Shown: positions 18,897-28,289, counted from the stretch's first letter. The stretch is DNA of 64,000 nucleotides from Dyella marensis (GCF_900112865.1 NZ_FONH01000007.1:62001-126000); one strand, 5' to 3'. Numbers and translations: made by a program. Notes: generated from the letters alone by a model not told the origin.

Positions 18897-21125
18897 TCAG
18901 AACCGGTAGCTCACGTTCAACTGCCAGTTGGTGGGCGCGCCGTAGTAACCCTGCGCCCAGTACAGGCTGGCGATGTACTTGCGGTTGGTGAGGTTGTCCA
19001 CGTTCAGCGTGGCGCTCCAGGACGGATCGAAGTCGTAGCGCGCCATCATGCCCAGCAGCGCATAGCTGCCCTGGGTGGTGTAGATCTCGCGGCCCTGCGT
19101 GTCCAGCGCCAGCTGGTCGCGCACGATGCGATCCTGCCAGCGCAGCGAGCCGCCGACCTTCAGGCCGGGAATCCACGGCAGGCGATAGGTGGTGTTGATG
19201 CGCAGCACGCGGCGCGGCACATAAGTGCGCACGTTGCGGTCCTGGTCGTCCACGATGCCGAGCTGGGTGATGCCCGCGCTGGCTTCCCAGTCCGGCGTGA
19301 GGCTGCCGGCGAGGTCGAATTCGTAGCCGGTGGAGATGGCGTTGATGCCGCGGTAATAACTCTGCGCGGTGGCCGGGTTGATGCCCACCGACTCGGCGTA
19401 GTTGTTCTGGCGCGAGCGGAACACGGCGAAGGACGCGTTCAGGCGATTGTCCATCCACGCACCCTTGAGGCCAGCCTCGAGGTTGTCGCCGGTGACCGGG
19501 GCGAGCACGCGGTTGTCGATGTCCACTTCGGTCTGCGGATTGAACAGCTTGGCGTAGCTGGCATACACCGAGTAGTTGGCGTCCAGGTCGTACACCGCAC
19601 CCACGAATGGCGTGGCCTTGGTTTTCTCATAGGCATGCGGCACGCCGTAGTTCTGGCCGGTGCTGCTGATGCGGGTCAGCGTTGCGCCGGTGATCAGCTT
19701 GAGCGAGTCGGCCAGGTTCCAGCGCGCGGTGGCGTAGGCACTGCGGCGGCGCACGTGGAACTGTGCGCTGTTGTAGTACGCGTCGAAGGCGGGCTTCGGA
19801 TAGCGGCCATCCCAGGCCCACAGCGGCGGCAATGCCGTGCCGATATCGGCGGAGTAGCCGGACAGCTGGTCCACGTCGCTCTTGCCGGCGTTCACGCCCA
19901 GCACCAGCTCGTGCCCGCGGCCGCCCAGCGAAAACGGGCCGCTGGCATAGACGTCGGCGTAGTACTGCTTCTCGGTGCTGTCGTACTGCGAGGGATAGCT
20001 GTAGAGGCCCAGGCCGGTGGCGGCGTCCGGCGTGCCGTAGACGTAGAACAGTTCGCTCGCGCCGACCAGCCGGCGGTAGTTGAGCGCAGCCTTCACGCTC
20101 CAGCCGTTGGCGAAGTCGTGCGCGAGGCTCAGGTAGGACTGCGTATTGCTCATGTCCCAGCGCGACCAGTCCGCGGCGGTGCTGGTGGAGCGCCGGTAGT
20201 CGGTCGGCGTGCCGTCGCTGTTGTACAGCGGCAGCGCGCCCCACATCGGGCTTTCCGGCGAATTCTTCTGCCAGGTGATACCGGCCGAGAGCAGGGTATT
20301 GGGGCCCAGGTCGGCTTCCAGCATGCCGGCGGCGATCTTCTTGTGCATCGAGTAACGGTCGAGATAGCTGTCGGTCTGCTGGTCGGCCAGCACCACCCGG
20401 CCACGCACGCTCCTGGAGGCATTGAGCGCGCCGGAGAGGTCGCCATCCAGGCGACGGTTGTTCCAGCTCCCCGCCGTGGCGCCCACGCTGCCCTGCAGAT
20501 CGGCGGTAGGACGCTTGCGCACGAAGTTGATGGTGGCCGAGGGATTGCCGGTGAACGACAGCAAGCCGTTGGCGCCGCGCAGCACTTCGATATGGTCGTA
20601 GATGGCGGTGTCGATATCGCCTTCCTGGCCGCCGTTGGCGAACGGCATGCCCAGCCCGTCGGTGAGGAAATTGGTGATGTCGAAACCGCGCGCGCCGTAG
20701 TAGGTGCGGTCGGTCTCGATCTTCTCGACGTTGATGCCGGTGGTGCGGCCGAGCACGTCGTTGATGTTGTTCATGCCGAAGTCGTCCATCTGCGCGCGGG
20801 TGATCACGCTGACCGACTGCGGCGTCTCGCGCAGCGACAGCGGCAGGCGCGTGGCGCCGCTGGCGGCGGGGACCGTGTAGGCCTTACTGGTGTCGCCGCC
20901 GACGTTGGCCGTCGTGCTGACGCCTTCCAGATTGGTGACGCGGCGCTGCTCCTTCGGCAACTTGTCGTTGGCATCGTCCGTCGCGGCGGCGGCCGGTTGC
21001 TCCGTGGCCAGCACCGGCGCGGCGAGCGCGAGCAGGCAGGCGAGGGCGATAGGGCCACGGCGCAGGGCAGGGGAGGAGAGGAAAACCACGGGGATGTTGC
21101 CGGCCACGGAAGCGTCCTTGAGCAC
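18897..21125 (-). CDS. TonB-dependent siderophore receptor
   Basis: An outer-membrane receptor for a ferric siderophore, 742 residues from the GTG at 21123-21125. GGAGCC precedes that GTG and a signal peptide with a double arginine follows (LRRGPIALACLLALAAPVLA). The plug domain shows LSLRETPQSVSVITRAQMDDF and YYGARGFDITNFLTDG; the barrel contains LRGANGLLSFTGNPSATINF and ends in NVSYRF, with the terminal Phe needed for outer-membrane insertion. The longer open frame to 21314 runs into a palindromic repeat and a Fur box, so it was rejected. First gene of a four-gene iron operon. The siderophore is unknown. Confidence 0.94.
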   Translation of the reverse strand: MLKDASVAGNIPVVFLSSPALRRGPIALACLLALAAPVLATEQPAAAATDDANDKLPKEQRRVTNLEGVSTTANVGGDTSKAYTVPAASGATRLPLSLRETPQSVSVITRAQMDDFGMNNINDVLGRTTGINVEKIETDRTYYGARGFDITNFLTDGLGMPFANGGQEGDIDTAIYDHIEVLRGANGLLSFTGNPSATINFVRKRPTADLQGSVGATAGSWNNRRLDGDLSGALNASRSVRGRVVLADQQTDSYLDRYSMHKKIAAGMLEADLGPNTLLSAGITWQKNSPESPMWGALPLYNSDGTPTDYRRSTSTAADWSRWDMSNTQSYLSLAHDFANGWSVKAALNYRRLVGASELFYVYGTPDAATGLGLYSYPSQYDSTEKQYYADVYASGPFSLGGRGHELVLGVNAGKSDVDQLSGYSADIGTALPPLWAWDGRYPKPAFDAYYNSAQFHVRRRSAYATARWNLADSLKLITGATLTRISSTGQNYGVPHAYEKTKATPFVGAVYDLDANYSVYASYAKLFNPQTEVDIDNRVLAPVTGDNLEAGLKGAWMDNRLNASFAVFRSRQNNYAESVGINPATAQSYYRGINAISTGYEFDLAGSLTPDWEASAGITQLGIVDDQDRNVRTYVPRRVLRINTTYRLPWIPGLKVGGSLRWQDRIVRDQLALDTQGREIYTTQGSYALLGMMARYDFDPSWSATLNVDNLTNRKYIASLYWAQGYYGAPTNWQLNVSYRF

Positions 21126-21216
21126 GGTGGCTCCGCACGGGAGCACCGATGGATGGATAAGGAGCGGCTGGGTCGGCGGAGCGACGTGGCTTGCTGCGGA
21201 TTGTCTATCCCGCAAA

Positions 21217-21231
21217 TGATAATGATTCTTA
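21217..21231 (-). promoter_or_regulatory. Fur box upstream of the siderophore-receptor operon
   Basis: The sequence TGATAATGATTCTTA matches 12 of 14 specified positions of the 7-1-7 Fur inverted repeat (TGATAAT-N-ATTATCA). It lies about 92 bases upstream of the receptor GTG, next to an AT-rich promoter-like stretch containing TATAAG on the minus strand. Iron-Fur repression of the receptor and the three following genes is the expected consequence. Confidence 0.85.
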
Positions 21232-21258
21232 TATGGGCGCGGCAACCATCCGGCCACG

Positions 21259-21348
21259 CGCAGGTTGGGGGAGCGCCAGCGAACCCCAACATCGGCACCT
21301 TCGAGGTTCCGCAACGTTGGGGTTCGCTGGCGCTCACCCCAACCTACG
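21259..21348. repeat. Intergenic palindrome, family 1 copy C
   Basis: Arms at 21259-21290 and 21316-21348 share the ends CGCAGGTTGGGG/GAACCCCAAC and the reverse. The centre reads GAGCGCCAGCGAA on the left and TTCGCTGGCGCTC on the right, a matched variant of copy A. It lies between the ridA-like stop and the Fur box. Confidence 0.88.
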
Positions 21349-21380
21349 CGCTACGCGCGGTTGCGCGGGGCGATGAGACG

Positions 21381-21854
21381 CTAAGGCACGACCGCCGTCG
21401 CCTCGATCTCCAGCATCAAATCCTCCCGCGCCAACCTCCGCACCTCTACCAGCGTGCTCGCCGGCGGGTGCTGCGGGTCGATGTACTTGTCGCGCGCCGC
21501 ACGCAATGCCTTCAGCTGCGTCATGTCGGTGACGTACATGTCGAGCTTGACCACGTTGCGGAAACTCGCGCCGGAGGCGGCCAGCGCCGTCTTGAGATTG
21601 GCGAACACCTGCTCGGCCTGCGCGGCGAAATCGCCAGCGCCGACGAGCTTGCCGTTCGCATCGAGTGCGATCTGGCCGGACAGGTACAGCGTGCGCGCGC
21701 CGGCCGGCACTTCGACCACGTGGGTGTAGCCATTGGGCTTGGACAGGCCGGTCGGATCGAGAAAGCGCACGCCGGCCGGCGGGTCGGCGGCATGCACGAG
21801 TCCGGCGAAGAGGAACACGGCAAGGGCGAGACAGCAGGCGGGACGTCGGGACAC
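21381..21854 (-). CDS. Exported RidA/YjgF-like protein lacking the conserved arginine
   Basis: A 157-residue protein of the RidA (YjgF/YER057c/UK114) fold preceded by a signal peptide (CCLALAVFLFAGLVHAADPP). Family features include TLYLSGQIALDANGKLVG, FAAQAEQVFANLKTALAASG, VVKLDMYVTDMTQLKAL and the C-terminal EVRRLAREDLMLEIEATAV. Cytosolic RidA deaminates 2-aminoacrylate using an arginine in PARSxVEV; here the matching segment is PPASTLVEV, so that arginine is replaced by serine. It is therefore probably not an imine deaminase of the RidA subgroup. GTG start at 21852-21854 with AGGAGTG upstream. Confidence 0.9.
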   Translation of the reverse strand: MSRRPACCLALAVFLFAGLVHAADPPAGVRFLDPTGLSKPNGYTHVVEVPAGARTLYLSGQIALDANGKLVGAGDFAAQAEQVFANLKTALAASGASFRNVVKLDMYVTDMTQLKALRAARDKYIDPQHPPASTLVEVRRLAREDLMLEIEATAVVP

Positions 21855-22364
21855 GGCACACTCCTGATGCGGGTGGGGAACGCCGGATCATAACCAGGAC
21901 GCCGCGCGCGCGGCCATGGTGCACGCCGCCGGTTACTGTGGCATGTCCGTACCCACGCTGGGACCCCGGCCAGAAGGCGCATTGCCGCGCCGCATACGCG
22001 CGTGCACCATACGCGACGCGAGTCGGCGCCTGGCCGTCATGGATGGCGGCAACCAGGTCCGCGGCTCGACAAGGGGGCGACGCTCTTCCACCCGGCGGAA
22101 GGCGCGGCGCAAGTCGAAAACATGGGGATGCATGGCACAGTCGTTGGGGAACGCCGATGGATTCGCTTCCATCGCGTGACGCGTAGCTTCGCCTGAAACG
22201 CAGGCCGGTTCCGCCCGCACGCCGGGCGGCAATGGCAGCTGCGCACCCGAACGATCGGCCTATGTCATCCGCCAGTGCTTGCCATGGTTGCGCAAGCGCG
22301 GCCGCTGCCTGTGCCGCGCGCACCCGATCGATGCATTCGAGCATCCATAAACAGGGGTACCGTC
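21855..22364. other. 510-bp stretch without a recognisable gene
   Basis: Short frames exist on both strands but none has a sensible start, composition or domain. The stretch presumably holds the divergent promoters of the ridA-like and autotransporter genes; no strong sigma-70 hexamers, operators or terminators were recognised. Confidence 0.5.
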
Positions 22365-25300
22365 ATGAACCGCATTTACCGGCTTGTCTGGAACCGTTCG
22401 CTGCGCGTGCCGCAGGTGGCCTCCGAATTGGCGCATTCGCGCAGCGGCGCCTCCGCGACAGGTGTGGCGCGCCTTGTGCCTGCGTTGCGCCCGCTGGCGC
22501 TGGCCGTCGGATTGGCGATGGTTTCTTCGCCGGCGTGGGGCGCGTGCAGTTCGAGCGACGTGCCTTCGTGCAGTGCGCCCGGCGGTGCGGGCATTGTGCA
22601 GCGCACCGGAAGCGGCGGCGCGGGTAACGGCAGCGGCGGCGGTGCGAGCGTGTTCAATGGCGGTACCGGCAACACGGATACGGTGGTCGGTGCACCGGCC
22701 GCGGCGAATGGCACCGGCGGTGCCGGCGCGGCGGGCGAAAGCGCCGGCGGTGCGGGCGGCAGTGTCGGCACGTCCGGTGGCGGCGTGCTCGATATCACCG
22801 CGACCAGTGCGGGCGGCGCAGGCTCTGGCGGGGCGAACGGCTTCAACTTCTCCAGCGGTGGCGGTGGCGGCGGCGCGGGCGTGAGCTTCTCCGGTATCCA
22901 GCTCAACGTGCAGCTCAATGCGATCGCCGTGGGCGGTGCGGGCGGCGCCGGCGGCAGCGGCACCAGCGGCGACCAGAGTAATGGAGCCGGCGGCGGTGGC
23001 GGCGGTGCGGGCGTGCTGGCGACGTCGGACGATGCCGACCTGCAGATCAATGGCCAGGTCGCCGGCGGCGCCGGTGGCGCGGGCGGCAATGGCGGCAACA
23101 ACGGCGGCGGCGGCGCGGGCGGCGATGGCGTGCTGGTGCTGGGCCAGAACACCTCGACCACCAACAGCGGCGTCGTCATCGGCGGCGCCGGCGGGGTGGC
23201 GGGTACCGCCACCTTCGACAACTCCGCGCACGGCGGCAGCGGCGGCGCGGGCATCAACCTGGTCGGCCAGTTCGCCACGCTGCAGAACGACGGCAACATC
23301 ACCGGCGGCACGGCCGCGGTCGGCGGGCAGGGCGGCACCGGCGTGGTGACCTGGGGCGGCAACACCATCGTCAACGGCATCGGCGGCAGCATCAGCGGCG
23401 GACTCAATGCCGACGGCAGCACCGCGCTGGCGATCCAGTTCAACGGCACCGGCAATGCGCTGACCATGTTCGCCGGCAGTGACATCACCGGCGGCATCGA
23501 CCTGGCGGCCGGCGCGCAGGCGCGCGTGTTCGCGCAGGACCTGGACATCACGCTCGACAATGCGATCACGCTCGGCACCGGTTCCGTTCTCACCGGCGAC
23601 ATGGATGGCGCAGACGGCCTGCAGTTCTCCGGTCCCATTTCCGGCAACGGCGCCTTGAGCGTGACCGGCAGCGGCACGCTGACGCTCAGCGGCACCAATA
23701 CCTATACCGGCGGCACGAGCATCGACAGCGGCGCCACCTTGCAGATCGGCGACGGCGGCACCACCGGTTCGATCGTCGGCAACGTGCACAACCAGGGCAC
23801 GCTCGCCTTCGATCGCATCGACACCGTGTCGCTGGGCGGCGTCATCGACGGCAGCGGCGACCTGGAGCAGAACGGCAGCGGCACGCTGGTGCTGTCGGGC
23901 GTCAACACGTATACCGGATCCACCACGATCAACACCGGAACATTGGCCCTCAGCGGCGCCGGCAGCATCGCCGCTTCCAGCGGCGTGGCGGTGAACGGCA
24001 CGTTCGATATCAGCGGCACCAACAGCGGCGCTTCGGTGCAGGCGATCAGCGGCGCGGGCAATATCCTGCTCGGCAGCAAGACGCTTACCTTGAGCAACGC
24101 CAGCGGCAGTTTCGATGGCCTGCTCAGCGGCAGCGGCGGCTTGTCGATCGCCGGCGGTTCGCAGACCCTGACCGCCGCGCAGGCCTATACCGGCGCCACC
24201 GGCATCAGCGCCGGCGCGACGCTCGCGCTCATCGGCGCCGGCAGCATCGCCTCGTCGCAGGTCGTGACGGCTGACGGCACTTTCGATGTTTCGGGCACCG
24301 CCTCCGGCAGCAGTATCCAGTCGCTGGCCGGTGCCGGCTCGGTCGTGCTGGGCACCAAGGATTTGACCTTGACCCAGGCCAATTCGCTGTTCGCCGGCGT
24401 TATTTCAGGCTCGGGCAATGTCACCTTTGCGGGCGGCTCGCAGACCCTGTCTGGCGTCAACACCTACACCGGGCAAACCCGAATCGACAGCGGCGCCACG
24501 CTTTCGCTGACCGGCTCCGGCAGCATCGCCGACTCCAGCGGCCTGGTGAACAACGGCACGTTCGACATCTCCGGCACCACTGGCAGCGCGGCCATCAGTG
24601 CATTGACCGGCAGCGGCTCGGTGCTGCTCGGTGCGAAGTACCTCAGCATCACCAACGCCACCGGCACGTTTGCAGGCGATATCGCGGGCAACGGCGGCCT
24701 CACCATCGACGGCGGCACGCAGACGCTGAGCGGCGCCAACGCCTACATCGGCCAGACCACCGTCTCCAACGGCGCCACGCTGGCGCTCACCGGTAGCGGC
24801 AGCATCGCCAGCTCCGCCGGCGTGCTGTTGAACGGCGGCACGCTGGACATCGCCGGCACCAGCAATGGCGCTTCGGTGCGCCTGCTGGCCGGCAACGGCA
24901 ATGTCACCCTCGGTGCCGAAACGCTCACGCTGACCAACGGCAACGGCACGTATTTCGGTGTGCTGAGCGGCACTGGTGGATTGACGGTCACCGGCGGCGC
25001 ACAGACCCTGGCCGGCGTACAGGCCTATACCGGCGCCACCAGCATCGGCAATGGCGGCACTCTCGCACTGGCTGGCCTGGGCAGCATCGCCGCCTCCAGC
25101 GGCGTGGCGAACGACGGCATGCTCGACATTTCCGCCACCAGCAATGGCGCCAGCATCCGTGCGCTGACCGGCAGCGGTACGGTCTACCTCGGTGCGCAGG
25201 ACCTGACGCTGACCCAGGCCAGCGGCAGCTTCAGTGGTTCCATCGGTGGCACGGGTGGCGTAGAGATCGGCGCCGGTACGCAGACGCTCGGCGGCAGCAA

Positions 25301-28163
25301 CACCTACACCGGCGCCACCCGCATCGACAGCGGCGCCACGCTCGCGCTCACCGGCAGCGGTAGCATCGCCCTGTCGAGCGCCTTGTCGAACAACGGCAGC
25401 TTCGATATCTCCGGCGCGGCCGGCAATGTCGGCATCCAGCAGCTGTCGGGCAGCGGCACGGTCCAGCTCGGGACACGCACGCTCGCTGTGCTCAATGCCG
25501 CCAGTTCGTTCGGCGGTGTGCTCGCCGGCACCGGCGGATTCACCGTCGGTGGCGGCACGCAATTCCTCAGCAACGTCAACACGTATACCGGGCTGACCAC
25601 GGTCGACGCAGGCGGCTCGCTCGCCTTGTCCGGCAACGGCAGCGTGGCCGCGTCCAGCGGCGTCGTGGCCAACGGTTTGTTCGACATTGCCAGCGCCACC
25701 GGCGGCGCGTCCATCGCCAGTCTCAGCGGCAGCGGTGGCAACAGCCAGGTCAATCTCGGCGCGCGCACGCTCACGCTGACGCAAGCCGCAGGCGACTTCG
25801 GGGGCACGATGACCGGCTCCGGCAACCTGGTGGTCGCCCATGGCACGCAGACGCTCAGCGGCAACAACACCTATACCGGCACGACCACCATCCAGCAGGG
25901 CGCCACGCTTGCCTTGGCGGGAGCCGGCAGCATCGCGGCGTCGGGTGGCGTGGCGAACGCCGGCGTGTTCGATATTGCGGGTACGACGGCGGGCGCCAGC
26001 ATCAAGACCTTGTCGGGCAACGGAGCGGTGAACCTCGGGGCACAGAGACTCACCATCACCAACGCCGCCGGCACCTATGACGGCGTGCTCTCGGGCGCAG
26101 GCGGCACCCTGTCGATCTCCGGCGGCTCGTTGACCCTCACGGGCGCGCAGGCCTACACCGGCGCCACCCTCGTCGGCGGCACGCTCGTGCTGCAGGGCAA
26201 CGGCAGCGTGGCCGCCTCCAGTCGCGTGCTGCTGGCCAACGGCTTCCTCGATGTCTCCGCCATCAACGCCGGCGCTTCGATTTCCAGCCTCGCCGGCGTC
26301 GGCGGCGTGACCATCGGCGGCCAGTCGTTGACTCTCACCCACGCCAATGATTCGTTCGGCGGCGCGATCATCGGTACGGGCGGACTCATATTGAACGGTG
26401 GCACGCAGGCGCTGACCGGTTCCAACACCTATACCGGTGTGACCACCATCAACGGCGGCACGCTCGCCATGGCCGGCGGCGGCACGCTGGCGCCGGGCGC
26501 GGCGATTGCCCTGAACGGCAGCGGCGCCACCTTCGATATCTCCGCGGCGGGCACGCAGACCATCGCTACGCTGGACGGCGTCGTCGGCAGTCGTGTGGCG
26601 CTCGGCGCCAACAGCTTGAACCTCGATGGCGGCACCTTTGCAGGCGGCTTCGCCGGCACCGGCATCTTGTACAAGCAGGGCGCCACCGTGTTCACCGTCA
26701 ACGGCGACAGCAGCGCCTTCGCCGGCCAGACCATTGTCATGGCGGGCACGCTCGCGGTGGGCGATGCGAATTCGCCGGGCGCGGTGCTGGGCGGCAACGT
26801 CGCGGTGGACCCGCAAGCCAGGCTGCAGGGTCATGGCAGCATCGGCGGCAACATCATCAACGACGGCACGGTGGCGCCGGGCGGATCGATCGGCACGCTG
26901 ACCGTCGCCGGCAACTATGCGCAGACGGCGACGGCCACGCTCTCCATCGAAGTCAGCCCCACCGATGCCTCGCTGCTCAAGGTAGGCGGCAATGCCAGCC
27001 TGGGCGGCACGCTGGCATTGATCTACGACCCGGGCACTTACAGCGCGCACCAGTACACCATTCTCACCGCGGGCGGCACGGTCAGCGGGACGTTCGGCAA
27101 CGTCACCAACACATATGCCAATGGCGCCACGCTGGGCACGCTCACGCCGTCGGTCACGTACAGCGCGAACCAGGTCGGCCTGACCCTGGCAACGCCAAGC
27201 GGCCCCGGCACGCCGAGTGGACCGACGGTGATCGCGCCCACGCAGACCTCCAACTACGCGGCGCTGGGCACGGCGGCGCTGCTGCGTGCGCAGTCCGCCA
27301 ATGCGTCGCTGATGGAGCGCACGCTGCTGGATGACAGATCCTCCAGGGGCGATGGCCTGTGGGTCACGGCCGCCGGCGCGGGCACCGATATCCAGAGCCG
27401 CAACGGCCAACCCGGTTTCCACATGGACCAGTACGGCCTGATGATGGGTGCGGATCGTCCGGTGGGCGACGCCACCGTGGGCGTGGCCGCGGGTTTCTCG
27501 CACAGCAACCTGCGCGAGAACGTCACCGGCGATACCGCGCAGACCGATACCGTGCGCCTGGCCCTGTACGGCATGCAGCCGCTCGGTGCGCTGCGCCTGT
27601 CCGGCACGGTCGGGTATGCCTTCGACGACCTCTCGCAGAAGCGCAACTTTGCAGGCATCGGTGTGGCCGAGGGCGATCATGTGGGCCACGAATTCACCGC
27701 CGCCCTGCAGGCGGCGATGCCGGTCGCGGTCGGTGGCGGCACGCTGACGCCGAGCATCGGCGCGCGCTATGCCTATTTCCACGGCAATGCGTTTGGCGAG
27801 GACGGCGCGCGCGGACAGAACCTGCGCGTCGGCGTCGACAGCGCGCGCAGTCTGCAGCCTTATGTGGGACTCGCCTTCGACCGGTCCTTCGACCACGACG
27901 GCAAGCCGCTCGACCTGCAGTTGCGCGCAGGCTACGCCACCGAAACCGCCGGCCGCCATCGCGGCGTGACGGTGGCCGCACAGGACGGCACCTTGTTCGC
28001 CGCACCCGGCACGGACCTGCCGCGCTCGTACGCCACGCTGGGCGCGAGCCTGGCCATGCACCCGACCAAGGCTTCGACGTTGGCGCTGCGCTATGACGCA
28101 CTGCTCAACGTGGGACATGCGTCGGCGCAGGCGGCATCGGTGACGTTCAGTTATCGGTTCTGA
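22365..28163 (+). CDS. Type Va autotransporter adhesin-like protein with tandem beta-strand repeats
   Basis: A 1932-residue surface protein. Residues 1-25 are an extended signal peptide region (MNRIYRLVWNRSL ... SELAHS), then a normal signal sequence cleaved near residue 60. Residues 65-340 are extremely Gly/Ala rich. Residues 440-1385 hold about ten tandem units of about 93 residues marked by TLSGxNTYTGxT and SLALTGSGSIA-type motifs, the autotransporter-associated beta-strand repeat, which predicts a long right-handed beta-helix. Residues from about 1660 to the end are the 12-strand translocator barrel (GLWVTAAGAG ... SVTFSYRF, terminal Phe). No protease or catalytic motif is seen, so an adhesion or aggregation role is inferred. 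Confidence 0.93.
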   Translation: MNRIYRLVWNRSLRVPQVASELAHSRSGASATGVARLVPALRPLALAVGLAMVSSPAWGACSSSDVPSCSAPGGAGIVQRTGSGGAGNGSGGGASVFNGGTGNTDTVVGAPAAANGTGGAGAAGESAGGAGGSVGTSGGGVLDITATSAGGAGSGGANGFNFSSGGGGGGAGVSFSGIQLNVQLNAIAVGGAGGAGGSGTSGDQSNGAGGGGGGAGVLATSDDADLQINGQVAGGAGGAGGNGGNNGGGGAGGDGVLVLGQNTSTTNSGVVIGGAGGVAGTATFDNSAHGGSGGAGINLVGQFATLQNDGNITGGTAAVGGQGGTGVVTWGGNTIVNGIGGSISGGLNADGSTALAIQFNGTGNALTMFAGSDITGGIDLAAGAQARVFAQDLDITLDNAITLGTGSVLTGDMDGADGLQFSGPISGNGALSVTGSGTLTLSGTNTYTGGTSIDSGATLQIGDGGTTGSIVGNVHNQGTLAFDRIDTVSLGGVIDGSGDLEQNGSGTLVLSGVNTYTGSTTINTGTLALSGAGSIAASSGVAVNGTFDISGTNSGASVQAISGAGNILLGSKTLTLSNASGSFDGLLSGSGGLSIAGGSQTLTAAQAYTGATGISAGATLALIGAGSIASSQVVTADGTFDVSGTASGSSIQSLAGAGSVVLGTKDLTLTQANSLFAGVISGSGNVTFAGGSQTLSGVNTYTGQTRIDSGATLSLTGSGSIADSSGLVNNGTFDISGTTGSAAISALTGSGSVLLGAKYLSITNATGTFAGDIAGNGGLTIDGGTQTLSGANAYIGQTTVSNGATLALTGSGSIASSAGVLLNGGTLDIAGTSNGASVRLLAGNGNVTLGAETLTLTNGNGTYFGVLSGTGGLTVTGGAQTLAGVQAYTGATSIGNGGTLALAGLGSIAASSGVANDGMLDISATSNGASIRALTGSGTVYLGAQDLTLTQASGSFSGSIGGTGGVEIGAGTQTLGGSNTYTGATRIDSGATLALTGSGSIALSSALSNNGSFDISGAAGNVGIQQLSGSGTVQLGTRTLAVLNAASSFGGVLAGTGGFTVGGGTQFLSNVNTYTGLTTVDAGGSLALSGNGSVAASSGVVANGLFDIASATGGASIASLSGSGGNSQVNLGARTLTLTQAAGDFGGTMTGSGNLVVAHGTQTLSGNNTYTGTTTIQQGATLALAGAGSIAASGGVANAGVFDIAGTTAGASIKTLSGNGAVNLGAQRLTITNAAGTYDGVLSGAGGTLSISGGSLTLTGAQAYTGATLVGGTLVLQGNGSVAASSRVLLANGFLDVSAINAGASISSLAGVGGVTIGGQSLTLTHANDSFGGAIIGTGGLILNGGTQALTGSNTYTGVTTINGGTLAMAGGGTLAPGAAIALNGSGATFDISAAGTQTIATLDGVVGSRVALGANSLNLDGGTFAGGFAGTGILYKQGATVFTVNGDSSAFAGQTIVMAGTLAVGDANSPGAVLGGNVAVDPQARLQGHGSIGGNIINDGTVAPGGSIGTLTVAGNYAQTATATLSIEVSPTDASLLKVGGNASLGGTLALIYDPGTYSAHQYTILTAGGTVSGTFGNVTNTYANGATLGTLTPSVTYSANQVGLTLATPSGPGTPSGPTVIAPTQTSNYAALGTAALLRAQSANASLMERTLLDDRSSRGDGLWVTAAGAGTDIQSRNGQPGFHMDQYGLMMGADRPVGDATVGVAAGFSHSNLRENVTGDTAQTDTVRLALYGMQPLGALRLSGTVGYAFDDLSQKRNFAGIGVAEGDHVGHEFTAALQAAMPVAVGGGTLTPSIGARYAYFHGNAFGEDGARGQNLRVGVDSARSLQPYVGLAFDRSFDHDGKPLDLQLRAGYATETAGRHRGVTVAAQDGTLFAAPGTDLPRSYATLGASLAMHPTKASTLALRYDALLNVGHASAQAASVTFSYRF
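23690..26520 (+). repeat. Tandem coding repeats, period about 279 bp
   Basis: Eleven occurrences of an (A/C)A(C/G)(A/G)CCTA(T/C)ACCGG-like core occur at about 23699, 23908, 24180, 24459, 24738, 25020, 25299, 25578, 25866, 26147 and 26425. After the first two the spacing is 276-288 bases, about 93 codons. All are in frame inside the autotransporter passenger and diverged in sequence. Confidence 0.85.
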
Positions 28164-28247
28164 GTGGATGGCGGCCTGGATGAGGCCGCACTGCAAACCA
28201 CCCCAGCCGATTCGAGGAAGATCCGGCAGGGTATGGCTGATGAAATA

Positions 28248-28284
28248 ATCAACATATTTGTTGACAATCAACTTATGTGTTGAT
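28248..28284 (+). promoter_or_regulatory. Two tandem operator-like dyads at the ArsR-type gene
   Basis: Two 18-base dyads, 28248-28265 (ATCAAC-N6-GTTGAC) and 28267-28284 (ATCAAC-N6-GTTGAT), have the same arms and are centred 19 bases apart. The second has perfect arms. They cover the candidate promoter of the ArsR-family gene starting at 28296 and are the likely autoregulatory binding sites; binding itself is inference. Confidence 0.75.
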
Positions 28285-28289
28285 ATTCA
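28261..28289 (+). promoter_or_regulatory. Candidate sigma-70 promoter of the ArsR-type gene
   Basis: A perfect -35 hexamer TTGACA at 28261-28266 and a weak -10 TATTCA at 28284-28289 are 17 bases apart. The predicted transcript would start at or within a few bases of the ATG at 28296, leaving little or no leader. The -10 overlaps the second operator dyad. Confidence 0.55.

Noticed and set aside
20890-21314. Upstream extension of the siderophore receptor to 21314
   Set aside because: The extra N-terminal residues run through the Fur box and a palindromic repeat and would hide the signal peptide; the GTG at 21125 is better placed.
17367-21893. A 1508-codon plus-strand frame across the iron operon and ridA-like gene
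   Set aside because: It lies opposite five well-supported genes and is extremely rich in Arg, Gly, Val and Ala with no recognisable motif; it is a product of codon bias on the other strand.
23690-26520. CRISPR-like or satellite array
   Set aside because: The 279-bp periodicity is in frame, encodes a known beta-strand repeat and has no short identical repeats with unique spacers.
24405-28271. A 1288-codon open frame antisense to the autotransporter
   Set aside because: It mirrors the tandem repeats and Gly-rich codons of the autotransporter; composition (Arg/Ala/Gly/His) is that of a GC-rich shadow frame and there is no domain.
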